A program made the translations under genes and the position numbers. A stretch of 64,000 nt of DNA from contig JAGXNO010000012.1 in assembly GCA_019894975.1 (NCBI GenBank), positions 1 to 64,000 of the forward strand, read 5' to 3'. The notes below the pieces were generated by a model. The model was not told the DNA's origin. It ran no database searches and worked only from the letters and a program-made list of their open reading frames with translations. The stretch is from Promethearchaeota archaeon (GTDB lineage Archaea > Asgardarchaeota > Lokiarchaeia > Sigyniarchaeales > SOKP01). Positions 8,329-17,233 of this stretch are shown here, piece by piece. The stretch's first letter is position 1. Each line of letters opens with the position of its first letter.

Positions 8329-10152
8329 TCATTTACGCACTAATTCTTTAAATTCCTTTAAGACATTAAGATTATTAAACTTTTTATCCTGCAAGATACG
8401 TTCAATATAATTTTCATCGCTCTTTATTACTTTTTTCAGCAATTCCAAAGCTTTTTCTGTATTATGTCTTAATGATTCAAGACAAGCGAGATTATATAAA
8501 ATTTCACTATTCGTTGAATCCTTCTTCAATGCCTTGTTAAGATAACTTTCGGCTTTTTCAAAATTTCCCATACTTAAAAACAAATAGCCAAGATTGTTTT
8601 GAACATCAGCAACGTTATAATTATAAGTTTTAGGGTCGTTTTTTGCATAAACTTTCAAGATTTTTAATGCACCAAGATATAATCGCTCCGCATCTTCAAA
8701 TTTTTGTAATCTGGTGGATACAGTCCCGAGAGAATTCTGAATAAGAGCAACATTATATGCATACACTTCTGGATTTTTTTCTGCTAATTGTTTAGAAATC
8801 TTTAATGCTTCACTGAACCTTGGTTCTGCTTCCTCAAATCTATTTAAAGTAGCATATAAATCTCCAAGATCCAATAGAGTAAGGACTAATTCAGGGTAAA
8901 CTTCCTCAGGGTAATGTTCTGCTATTGTCTTTTCAATTTTTAAGGCTTCTAGGTGCATCCTTTCAGCATCTTCAAATCTCTTTAATTCAGTATAGACCAG
9001 CCCAAGATTACTCTGTGTCTTAGCAATATCGATTAGATACATATCATAAGACATTTTTGCTAATGTTTTGTAGGTTTCTATGGAATCAATAGAACCATCC
9101 TGAAGATCTTCTATTAAGTCTAAATCAATACCTACATTTCCAAAACTGCTTTTCTTTGATGGTTCTTCTGGAAGATATATACCGTAAAATCGTTTTAATA
9201 ATTCATTATATGCCTTCATATCATCAAGATACGAATTATCTAGACCACTAAAGTCTTTCGAATGAAAATCAGGAGAATGGGCATCGTAATATTGTTTTTC
9301 TAATTCCTTGTATGACCCTAAGGCATTGCTATATATTTTTTCTGCCTCTTCAAATCTCTTCAAATCTATATATAACGTTCCGAGGTTTTTTTGAGTTGCA
9401 GCGATATAGGGTAGATATATTCTGTAATATTTTTTCGCCAGATTTTGGTATAATTCTAAAGCATTAAGATATACTTTCTCTGCAGTCTCAGAATTTCCTA
9501 ATACAGATAATAGAGTTCCAACTACTATTAGAATTGGTGCTTTATATTTATCTTCAAGGATAAAAAGTTCTTCTGCAATATCAATCAATCTTTTGTGTGT
9601 ATAATCAAACTGTTCTATACTATTGGCAATTGCTAGAAACTCGGTTACCAATTCTTCAGTCGGAATTAATTTTGCTTTATGATAAAGAACCTCAATTTTA
9701 TCAAGAAGATCATCTTTAAATCTCTTAATTTTACGCTCATAATAGTTTAAAGCTTTTTCCTGATGTATTTCATTTGTAAAGAGCACTAAAACTTCCTGAA
9801 TTTGGGGGAATGAAAATTCATATATCCCCACTTTGTCTTTTTTTGCTTTCATCAGGCCTGTATCTAATAATTCACGGAAGATATTCTCAAAATTTGGTAA
9901 TTTAAAGGAAATTTTAATGCTTTCACTATCAATGTTGGTTTCTATCTCTGTATTTAAAACAGATAGATTCTTAATCAACTCTAATGCCTCTTCATTTGAT
10001 GAAAGGATCTCTTCAATTACTTGATTATAAAAATCCACTACTTTTGTTTCATCCAAAACCTTAATTTTATCTAAATCTATTCTTTGATAATTTTTTTTTA
10101 TAATCTTTCCTAGAGCACTATGGTCCTCAGGGAGTTTTTTGACTAATTCCAT
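8329..10152 (-). CDS. TPR-repeat protein with N-terminal winged-helix-like segment
   Basis: A cytoplasmic protein of 607 residues. From about residue 210 it is built of tetratricopeptide repeats of the kinesin-light-chain-like type (for example QNSLGTVSTRLQKFEDAERL and QNNLGYLFLSMGNFEKAESY). Repeat units are often separated by 40-50 residues because paired helices are long. The first 150 residues include FRELLDTGLMKAKKDKVG followed by a FSFPQIQEVL segment, resembling the winged helix that follows the ATPase in STAND proteins, but no P-loop is present. It probably mediates protein contacts; partner unknown. Confidence 0.75.
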   Translation of the reverse strand: MELVKKLPEDHSALGKIIKKNYQRIDLDKIKVLDETKVVDFYNQVIEEILSSNEEALELIKNLSVLNTEIETNIDSESIKISFKLPNFENIFRELLDTGLMKAKKDKVGIYEFSFPQIQEVLVLFTNEIHQEKALNYYERKIKRFKDDLLDKIEVLYHKAKLIPTEELVTEFLAIANSIEQFDYTHKRLIDIAEELFILEDKYKAPILIVVGTLLSVLGNSETAEKVYLNALELYQNLAKKYYRIYLPYIAATQKNLGTLYIDLKRFEEAEKIYSNALGSYKELEKQYYDAHSPDFHSKDFSGLDNSYLDDMKAYNELLKRFYGIYLPEEPSKKSSFGNVGIDLDLIEDLQDGSIDSIETYKTLAKMSYDMYLIDIAKTQSNLGLVYTELKRFEDAERMHLEALKIEKTIAEHYPEEVYPELVLTLLDLGDLYATLNRFEEAEPRFSEALKISKQLAEKNPEVYAYNVALIQNSLGTVSTRLQKFEDAERLYLGALKILKVYAKNDPKTYNYNVADVQNNLGYLFLSMGNFEKAESYLNKALKKDSTNSEILYNLACLESLRHNTEKALELLKKVIKSDENYIERILQDKKFNNLNVLKEFKELVRK

Positions 10153-10406
10153 TACTTTATTTGGGTATCTTACCTTAAATCACTTCTTCTTCTTCCTATT
10201 GTTGAATTTCATAATCTAATATTTAAATTTACTTCTCATAAATTAATTCTTACACAATCTTATTAGTGAAAAAATAGTACTATTATCTTAAATTTTTTAT
10301 ATTATTGTTGCTAGATATTAACTCGATCTAAAAAGAAATCTAGAAGAAATTCGATTTACAAACAACTAAGAGTGGATAATTTTCCAGAAATTTATGAATA
10401 AATTAG

Positions 10407-10997
10407 GTGAATTTTAAATTTTTGAACGTTAAGATACAGTATTTAATTCTAAAATTAAATAAATTGAAAAAAAGTCATATAATTCTAATCTTTCTTATTG
10501 TTATTGGTATTACGGCATTAATATTGCCCTATACTTTTTTTCCTCTTATTAACACAGAATTGATTTGGATCTCACCCACTTGCATGATACCCGAGGGATG
10601 TCGTAACTCTGATTATTTCACACTTCCTAATAACGACCTAATTCAAAACAAATATGATCTCGTAATCACTGGTCCGTCATTTTTTCCTTTTTTTCTTACG
10701 TTCAAACATATTGACTCAAGTAGAGAGTACACAATTAATAGCACAATTAATGATGAAGAAAATGTTGTAACCATAACTTTTCGCATGATCCCTGGAAAAT
10801 ATTTAGTTTATGGTGATCTTGATCATTTTTATCTGCAATTGTGGGAACATGGGATTATATCATCTGATTTTGAGGACTCATTTTATATATATAATACCAT
10901 TTCTGTAGTGTTTTTTTTTGGAAGTATTGGATTCGTCTTTTTAAGAAAGAAATACCAAATACGAAGAATGAATATGCGAATCAAGATGAGAGAATAA
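10407..10997 (+). CDS. Small membrane protein, two predicted transmembrane helices
   Basis: I do not recognise a family. The 196 residues have a basic N-terminus, a transmembrane helix at about 25-47 (IILIFLIVIGITALILPY), an extracytoplasmic domain of about 110 residues with two Cys in TCMIPEGC that may form a disulfide, and a second helix near 165-185 followed by a strongly basic tail. GTG 10407 is the longest start; a TTG at 10422 lies 11 bases after GGTGA and is an alternative. It converges with the DUF1847 gene 6 bp away. Confidence 0.6.
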   Translation: MNFKFLNVKIQYLILKLNKLKKSHIILIFLIVIGITALILPYTFFPLINTELIWISPTCMIPEGCRNSDYFTLPNNDLIQNKYDLVITGPSFFPFFLTFKHIDSSREYTINSTINDEENVVTITFRMIPGKYLVYGDLDHFYLQLWEHGIISSDFEDSFYIYNTISVVFFFGSIGFVFLRKKYQIRRMNMRIKMRE

Positions 10998-11003
10998 GCA
11001 ATT

Positions 11004-11720
11004 TTAAATTCGTTTCTTTTCTTTCTGAAGCATTTTTAAATCTCTTGAAATAAAAGATTCTCCATAATGAGTGTATAAAACGGCTGCAGGATTGTGAGGA
11101 TTTGACCTATCTTTAGCAATAAATGTAGTTACAGGTGCTTTAGAAAGATGAGTGAACGTAACATCATGCCCAACACATAATCCAATTATGATATTTAAAT
11201 CAGTTTTTGCTTTATTGAGTAATAGTGCTTGTGCTACAGGGTTACATGTCATAATTCCTATCGGATATCCTGTTTTTGAGATCATTGTAAATTCTTTAGG
11301 GACATCAACATCTGTCTTTTTAATTGATTCAGTTTTACAGCACGCGGAACATACTTCAAAACCATATTTAGTTAGAATTTCAGCAGTTTTGCTAGCCTCT
11401 TTTCTCAAACCAACACAGAAAGCTAATCCTAACCTTTTAAAACCCATCCCTTTAGCATATTCTATTGTATCTTTTAAACGGGGCCAATGAATATACCCCT
11501 GAGCTTCAACTATTGATGCGACGCTAGTTGACTTTTTCACAAATTCATCTGTTTTGTAGAGTTTCATTACTTCCTGTTCAATTTCAGAATTTACAATCAT
11601 TGGACAATTTTCTTTTCCTGTATTAGGATTTCCCATTGTACAAAATTGAATGCTGTTACAACTATGGCACGTAGGACCTAATAACACTTCATTATTAGGT
11701 TTTTCTAAATCTTCTGGCAT
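11004..11720 (-). CDS. DUF1847 family Cys-rich protein
   Basis: The protein (238 residues) matches the DUF1847 pattern: an N-terminal CHSCNSIQFC and ENCP cluster, a middle segment GLAFCVGLRKEA, then VCSACCKTES, CNPVAQA, and near the end GLCVGHDVTFTHLSKAPVT. The conserved Cys suggest a bound metal or Fe-S cluster; the family has no established reaction as far as I know. It lies 63 bp downstream of the ferredoxin-like gene on the same strand, so the two may be co-transcribed and linked in redox or metal handling. Confidence 0.8.
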   Translation of the reverse strand: MPEDLEKPNNEVLLGPTCHSCNSIQFCTMGNPNTGKENCPMIVNSEIEQEVMKLYKTDEFVKKSTSVASIVEAQGYIHWPRLKDTIEYAKGMGFKRLGLAFCVGLRKEASKTAEILTKYGFEVCSACCKTESIKKTDVDVPKEFTMISKTGYPIGIMTCNPVAQALLLNKAKTDLNIIIGLCVGHDVTFTHLSKAPVTTFIAKDRSNPHNPAAVLYTHYGESFISRDLKMLQKEKKRI

Positions 11721-11783
11721 TTTAAATCACTATCCAATTAAATCATTATTTTCTATATTAAGTTTATTTTATCTAATAATTAC

Positions 11784-12584
11784 CTAAGATTTTTTATTAA
11801 GGGAAATAGCTTTATTTGGACATTTTGAAATACAGATTCCGCATCCAAAACACATCTTAGAATTCAATTGCAGTTTGCCATTATGCATAACTCTTGCTCC
11901 AAAATTACACCATTTTTCACAATTACCACAATTTATGCATAATTCTAAATCTGTCGTAGTAACAAAGTCACTTTTAACCATTTGTGGAGAACCACTCTTA
12001 AGAAATTTGTTTAGAACGACGCAACAGCAAGAACAACAATTACATACTAAATAATAAAACTGCGGATTTGGGAAATAGATTAGTTGATGTATTAATCCTC
12101 TTTCATCGCATTCTTCTAATAGTTCTTTAATTTCTTTTTTTGTGACTTTTTTTAAATTGGAGGATTTAAACGGAATTTCATATAAAGTTTCACCAAAACC
12201 AATATGAATGCATGTATGAAGAGGATGGTCGCAGTTAGGTTTATTGTATTTTCGTTGGATTGCTCTACAATAACACCAACTAATCCCTACGACTTTCGAT
12301 TTACTTAATAAGCCAAAAATCTCTTGAGAGGTAACAAATTTTGTGTCAACGTTAATATTCCTATCTAAGGGAACAACTTTTCCACCCCATCTACCCTTTA
12401 GAATATATTTATCAACAATACCTAAAGTATAGATTCTAAATTTCTCATCTATTTTTCGGAAAAATTCAAGTATAAATAATTCAAAAATTCCAAATAAACT
12501 CGATAACACCCTACCCAAGGGAGGGATTTTCTTTAAGACTTTATCTAATTTAGATTCGAATACTCTATTAGGCAAAAACTTCAA
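11784..12584 (-). CDS. 4Fe-4S ferredoxin-domain protein with extra Cys-rich centre
   Basis: The C-terminal 60 residues are a two-cluster ferredoxin: CINCGNCEKWC and CFGCGICISKCP. The preceding 200 residues are unusual for a ferredoxin. A hydrophobic/amphipathic N-terminus is followed by WCYCRAIQRKYNKPNC, by HPLHTCIHIGFGE and by the dense cluster CNCCSCCC, which could hold further Fe-S or Zn sites. I take it for an electron carrier or an Fe-S oxidoreductase of unknown partner. The DUF1847 gene follows in the same direction. Confidence 0.75.
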   Translation of the reverse strand: MKFLPNRVFESKLDKVLKKIPPLGRVLSSLFGIFELFILEFFRKIDEKFRIYTLGIVDKYILKGRWGGKVVPLDRNINVDTKFVTSQEIFGLLSKSKVVGISWCYCRAIQRKYNKPNCDHPLHTCIHIGFGETLYEIPFKSSNLKKVTKKEIKELLEECDERGLIHQLIYFPNPQFYYLVCNCCSCCCVVLNKFLKSGSPQMVKSDFVTTTDLELCINCGNCEKWCNFGARVMHNGKLQLNSKMCFGCGICISKCPNKAISLNKKS

Positions 12585-12691
12585 ACTAATTGAACAAATA
12601 ATTAAATTGTTTTAATTTTTATTATAAGAAATGATTTAAATTTTTATTTTAATTTTAGTTCATTTTTATGATCCTAGTACGATATTAAATT

Positions 12692-12803
12692 GCGGGAATT
12701 GCCAAGTCTGGTAAAGGCGCTGGACTTAGATATTACTTCAATATCTGCTGGACTCAGAATTCAGTCTCGTAGGAGTTCGGGAGTTCAAATCTCCCTTCCC
12801 GCA
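12692..12803 (+). tRNA. tRNA-Leu with a 28-nt intron in the anticodon arm (anticodon UAG or CAG)
   Basis: A class II tRNA. The acceptor GCGGGAA pairs with TTCCCGC, the D stem is GCC/GGC, a long variable arm is present, and the T arm is GGGAG-TTCAAAT-CTCCC with discriminator A. The 3' CCA is not encoded. The anticodon region is 28 nt too long: GCTGGACT occurs twice, and between the copies AGATATT can pair with AATATCT. Splicing after position 37 gives loop CTTAGAA (anticodon UAG); splicing within the repeated octamer gives CTCAGAA (CAG). Both decode Leu and both leave an 84-nt product closed by CTGGA/TTCAG. The isotype is firm, the exact anticodon is not. Confidence 0.93.
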
Positions 12804-12809
12804 TTTTTT
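12804..12809 (+). terminator. Oligo-T terminator after tRNA-Leu
   Basis: Six T residues directly follow the tRNA discriminator base, the usual archaeal signal for ending short transcripts. Confidence 0.6.
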
Positions 12810-12976
12810 AAAAAATAATTCTTGGGGTAATATCCATTCATGCATTCACTGATAGGATTTATAAATTGATTACTGATTTTATTCACTTAATAGAAATAAT
12901 AAGGTATATTATTTTTTAAATCAAAAATGATAATATATTATTAAAATATTAAGAAAATCTATTCACACATATTATT

Positions 12977-13645
12977 ATGTCAAAAGAGCCCCCCCCAGAA
13001 GAAGAAGAAGAAAAATTAATTGTTTTCCAATATGTTGATGAACTGAATGAATATCAAGAGTTAGAGCTTGAAGCCGACGTTCAAATACCAGAATTACTTG
13101 ATTCGGATTTTATCCTACTCTTCGTAGATCCTAAAAGATATCAAGTATGGATTTGGCATGGAGCTAATACTACAACTCGAATGAAGTTTATTGCTGCTAA
13201 ACTTGCACCAGGTATAAGGGATAGATATGGGATTGGATATAAAATCTCAGCAGTGGATGAGGCTAATGAAACTTTAGGTTTCAAAATAATGGCGGGCATC
13301 GAAAAAGAAATCGATTATACTGAAGTTCAAAAAGGACCAGCTTATACAGAGACTGAGGAAGGTTTAGAACTCATTGAATCGTTATCGAGAGAAAAAATCT
13401 TATTGATACTAGAAAAAGCGGGAATACCTGACGGATATGAGAGAAAAATGGTAATAGTAAAAAATAATATATTTGGTTACAAAGAATATGACAGAGAATA
13501 TTTAGGATCAACAATAAGAGAGAAAAAACTCTTTCCTTTAAAAGAGGAAGTTGAAGATGGAACATATTTAGCTGAGGATTATACCCCTAGAATGCTCTTC
13601 TCGTATAATAATGTTGTTTTAACAGAACTTCTACTGAAAAAATAA
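12977..13645 (+). CDS. Gelsolin-like domain protein
   Basis: A protein of 222 residues. After a Pro/Glu-rich start, residues about 38-95 read as a gelsolin repeat: ELLDSDFILLFVDPKRYQVWIWHG, then a basic helix RMKFIAAKLAP and the KISAVDEANE strand. The W-x-W-x-G centre and following helix are the hallmarks of the gelsolin/villin fold. Asgard archaea are known to encode gelsolin-domain proteins that act on actin homologues. The second half (about 120-222) is alpha/beta and may be another divergent domain. No signal peptide, so cytosolic. A 48-residue membrane peptide follows 12 bp downstream, probably in one operon. Confidence 0.72.
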   Translation: MSKEPPPEEEEEKLIVFQYVDELNEYQELELEADVQIPELLDSDFILLFVDPKRYQVWIWHGANTTTRMKFIAAKLAPGIRDRYGIGYKISAVDEANETLGFKIMAGIEKEIDYTEVQKGPAYTETEEGLELIESLSREKILLILEKAGIPDGYERKMVIVKNNIFGYKEYDREYLGSTIREKKLFPLKEEVEDGTYLAEDYTPRMLFSYNNVVLTELLLKK

Positions 13646-13657
13646 AGGAGAAGAAGA

Positions 13658-13804
13658 ATGAGCCGCCCAAAATATAGAATTTCTCAAAAATCACGAATGA
13701 AAATTAGTAAAAAGAAAAAGCAGAGTATGGCTATATTCATTGCAATTCTGATTTTTATTAGTATTGTAATAAGTATAATATTAGTTGCGTTTCCTCTTCT
13801 TTAA
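13658..13804 (+). CDS. 48-residue single-span membrane peptide
   Basis: ATG 13658 follows AAAGGAG by seven bases, a clear ribosome binding site. The peptide has a very basic cytosolic part (MSRPKYRISQKSRMKIS then KKKK) and one C-terminal transmembrane helix from about residue 24 to the end, i.e. a tail-anchored layout. It starts 12 bp after the gelsolin-like gene. Size and topology resemble archaeal Sec61-beta, but I see no decisive motif, so I leave it unnamed; it could equally be an anchor for a neighbour. Confidence 0.6.
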   Translation: MSRPKYRISQKSRMKISKKKKQSMAIFIAILIFISIVISIILVAFPLL

Positions 13805-13878
13805 AGAAGGGTAAATAAATAACTATAAAATGAAAAATCCTTTATCTACCTTAATTAAATTAAATACCATTTATTACT

Positions 13879-14595
13879 TTGAAATTAAAGAAAATAGACT
13901 ATATTTTCTTAGTTCTTATCATATTAATCACAATCCTCTCAATAGATTTAATAGTAAATGCAACGCACAGAGAGATAATTGAGGATATATCCAAATATGC
14001 ACCTTTTCAAAATTTAGGTATGGGCCTTCTTGTGACTTTTTGGGTATGTTTGGTTGGTAACCTCCTTCCCGTTCCTACTCCTTATACTTTTGTCGTATGT
14101 TTTTCTTCTCAACCTTTTTTAGAGATTAATTACTTTATACCTTTACTCGTTGGATTTATAGCTTCATTAGGGTGCTTGGTTGGAGAATTGGGAGGATATT
14201 TTATTGGTAGAGGTGCTTCGGAATTGATATCAGAAGAAAGAACTGAGATTCTAAAGAGCTATCAGCAATTTCTTATTGATCACCCAAAAGTTGCCCCTTT
14301 TTTGATATATCTATTCGGTTTAACACCGTTAAATGATGATATGATAACCATACCTTTAGGATTAATCAAATATGATGTTAAAAAAACTATCTTTTGGATT
14401 TGGCTAGGTAAATTATGTTTAATGCTAGTTTTTGCTTACAACTTACTAAATATCTGTTCGTTAATTGGAGGAGAGAGCTGGATTATATCCATTATCTCTC
14501 TTTATATAATTGTAATTTTAGTATATCTTATGCTTAGAGTAAGTATCTTAGACTTGATAAGAAAGTTAACGATTAGAAAGACTAAAAAATTATAA
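13879..14595 (+). CDS. VTT/DedA-like (SNARE-associated) membrane protein
   Basis: A polytopic membrane protein of 238 residues. The segment LLPVPTPYTFVVCF, followed by GFIASLGCLVGELGGYFIGRG and later LFGLTPLNDDMITIPLG, follows the pattern of the VTT (DedA/SNARE-associated) domain, in which re-entrant loops with Pro and Gly bound the membrane core. VTT proteins are linked to lipid scrambling or lipid carrier recycling. The start is TTG 13879; no ATG is available in frame. Confidence 0.7.
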   Translation: MKLKKIDYIFLVLIILITILSIDLIVNATHREIIEDISKYAPFQNLGMGLLVTFWVCLVGNLLPVPTPYTFVVCFSSQPFLEINYFIPLLVGFIASLGCLVGELGGYFIGRGASELISEERTEILKSYQQFLIDHPKVAPFLIYLFGLTPLNDDMITIPLGLIKYDVKKTIFWIWLGKLCLMLVFAYNLLNICSLIGGESWIISIISLYIIVILVYLMLRVSILDLIRKLTIRKTKKL

Positions 14596-14615
14596 AGTGA
14601 TAAAGAAAAATGATT

Positions 14616-16012
14616 TTACGTAGATTTAAGTCTATCTCTCTTTTCTTTATGTAATTCTGTTATTTGTTTTTTAATGTCCTCTACTCGAGATTTTGTATAG
14701 GGATAATATAATAAGCAAATAAGTGTTGCTATAAGTGCAATAGCTGGGAACAGGAAAACAAGTAATTTAAGTCCTATTATTGTGTTTACCCCAGGGATTG
14801 GGGTATAGTCTGACCAATCAGCCCCTGTAAACACTAATCCGACAGTTACGATTGATAATATCATCGACAACCTCATGAAGAAGTTAGTAATCCCAAAGAA
14901 TGTTCCTTCACGCCTTACCCCTGTTTTAAGTTCATCTTCATCAATAACATCTGCGATAATAAGATATATGAAATATAGCATACCCCCAAAACCGAATCCC
15001 ATAAATGTGACTGTTATTAAGCACGTAATGAAACTATTGACAAAGAGTAATGGAATTGAAGCTAAAATATAAGCAATAATTGAAATCGTATACGCTTTCA
15101 AGCTTCCGAGTTTGATATCTAATTTTCGCCAAATAATCACTGTAATTATACCCACGATAAACATTACTCCCAATAAAAGTGCTGTTAAAAAGGTATCAGT
15201 CACCCCAAGTACTTCTCTTGCATATAACGGAACTGTAGTGGCAAGTACGAGAAGAGTGTATTCATATAAGAAAAACATGGCAGTATAGAGCACAAATCCT
15301 TTGTTTTTGAATGTATATTTTAGCCCTTTGAAAAAACCGAAACCAGGCTGGTAATCCATTACGAATTCAGGGCGTTCTTTAGCGCCCCACTTTATAAAAA
15401 TGAACATAGTAAGGCCTACAATTATTGAAGTAACGATACCATTAGTAAGATAACCCGATTTTACTGTTAGATCTTCTATGAATATTCCTAGAACAAGAAA
15501 AGCCAGGATTAATCCGATAGTAGATAAAACCTGCCTAATCATATTAACTTCAGCTCTTTCTTTTATAGTAGTATACAATTCAGGAAAAAGTGCGTCTGTG
15601 GGTAATGCTAACATCGTATAAAACGTATCATAGCAAATCAGCATTATTAGTAGATATATAAAACCTAAAACTTCATTTCCAGCAGGAGGTACCCATAATA
15701 ATATTTCAATAATAAGAACAGGGATTAATCCAATCATTAAATATGGTCTGCGGCGTCCCCACCTAGTTTTTGTGCGATCGGATAAAAAACCAATCATAGG
15801 ATCATTAAAAGTGTTCCAAATCGTCCATAATACAAATGCAAGAGTTATTGTTAAAGCTTCTAATCCTACAGCGGTAAAGTAGAACGAAAATACCCAAGTA
15901 TTAAATGCACTGTTAATAAAGAATTGAGCAAATGAAGCCGTCCCAAAACTCCATTTCTGTCTTTTACCATACCCTCAAATTGCACTTCTGGTTGTAGTTT
16001 TGAATCACTCAT
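14616..16012 (-). CDS. GPH-family sugar:cation symporter, frame broken near the N-terminus
   Basis: A 12-helix transporter of the glycoside-pentoside-hexuronide (MelB-like) family. The signature DPMIGFLSDRTKTRWGRRRPYL is present. The uninterrupted frame from ATG 15797 lacks the first helices. Upstream in that frame lies a perfect family N-terminus (GYGKRQKWSFGTASFAQFF) that runs to a TGA at 15975-15977 with no ATG/GTG/TTG start. ATG 16012 in another frame encodes MSDSKLQPEVQFEG and meets it exactly. One extra G in the GGG run (plus-strand C at 15972-15974) would restore one protein. It is therefore a recent frameshift or a base lost in assembly. Likely substrate class is glycosides, fitting the GH4 and GH38 genes in the window. 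Confidence 0.85.
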
Positions 16013-16164
16013 AGTATTTTTCACAAAAATTATATGTTTCTTAATATATTTGTTAGATTTCTTAAAATAGATTTCTAAAAAGAGCAATTTAGACTAAAAT
16101 GTAAATCTGAATCTTAGATTTCTTGATTAGATTTTTATCTGGCCTTTTTCCATTTGAAATTTTT

Positions 16165-16380
16165 TTAGAATTTTGAATATTTTTCAATGATATAATTCTG
16201 TAATGACCACACATATTTTTCAAGATTTAAAATTAAGATTTTTTGTTGTACTTTTCGTAAATATGGTACATTAAGTTGTTTGAATAATGACTTCAAATTA
16301 TCTATTGTATCAAAAATTTCTACGATTACCTTCCAATCATTCGACCACTCAAAATCTTGACAATTTTGTACAAATTCCAT
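16165..16380 (-). CDS. Small hypothetical protein (71 aa)
   Basis: A 71-residue ORF with ATG start, rich in Trp, Leu, Ile and Lys and likely helical (WKVIVEIFDTIDNL, LNLEKYVWSLQNYI). I recognise no family. It is the only long frame in the gap between the symporter and the RDD gene. It may be a real small gene, but the support is weak. Confidence 0.4.
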   Translation of the reverse strand: MEFVQNCQDFEWSNDWKVIVEIFDTIDNLKSLFKQLNVPYLRKVQQKILILNLEKYVWSLQNYIIEKYSKF

Positions 16381-16503
16381 TTCATAATCATCTCGACATT
16401 ATATTCTCTGATGGTATTCATACTAATTAAGCTTTATAAATATTTAGGAACTAATAAATTTCTGATAAACTAAAAAAAAAGAAGTTTTAATGCTTGAAGA
16501 ATC

Positions 16504-17082
16504 TTACTTTACCATAATTACTACTGTCTCTGAAATATTTTGCATTACTCTAATTCTGTTTTTAGGATCTCCTGAATTTTTTGATATTCCAATGAGAAAA
16601 TCAATAATTATTAAAGCGGATCCTTTGAAAATATTATTAATTGCATAGTTCGAAGAAGATGCTAATTGAAGAGTATGCTCATCTACGGTTCTAATACTTA
16701 ATGCCATTTTCCCCAGAGTTTGGCCATTATTATGTGCCTCTAAGCCCCAATGGTATAAAAAACCTATCAAAAAATCAAACGGCATTGTAAACCACCATGC
16801 TCTAACAGGATCAAAGAAATTAAGTCCATACCATGGATTAATTAGAAGCCAGGAAAAAGCAGAACCGATCAAGCCAATAATTATAGAATCAAAAATGAAT
16901 GCAATTATTCGTTTTAACGAAGGAGCATAAATCACACCTTCTGGTTCAATCTTGTGTGTCGGGGTAGATGTTTCAGCTGGTTCTGTTCTCTCTTTCAAGT
17001 TTGCTCCACAAGCCTCACAAAACGCCGCATCTGGTTCTAATTCATTCCCACATTTGGGGCAAAATTTTAGTGCCATTTTCAA
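16504..17082 (-). CDS. Zinc-ribbon plus RDD-domain membrane protein
   Basis: Residues 8-25 form a zinc ribbon (CPKCG...CEACG). After a Pro/Thr linker come three transmembrane segments of an RDD domain: LKRIIAFIFDSIIIG with the Arg-Asp pair, a middle pair of helices, and the GQTLGKMALSIRTVD motif. RDD proteins are small membrane proteins, some linked to ion or solute movement. The annotated ATG 17082 is followed two codons later by ATG 17076, which lies seven bases after GGTG and is the better start. Confidence 0.8.
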   Translation of the reverse strand: MKMALKFCPKCGNELEPDAAFCEACGANLKERTEPAETSTPTHKIEPEGVIYAPSLKRIIAFIFDSIIIGLIGSAFSWLLINPWYGLNFFDPVRAWWFTMPFDFLIGFLYHWGLEAHNNGQTLGKMALSIRTVDEHTLQLASSSNYAINNIFKGSALIIIDFLIGISKNSGDPKNRIRVMQNISETVVIMVK

Positions 17083-17233
17083 TACACCATACTTTTACAC
17101 TTAAATTTTATTAATGTAAATTTTAATCTTATTCATTTTAAATATTTACTTAATTAAAGAGTTTTATAGTCCAATTTTAGATATTATAAGCTTTGAATAA
17201 TTTGGTTAAGAATATTTAGGTTTATTTAGAATT

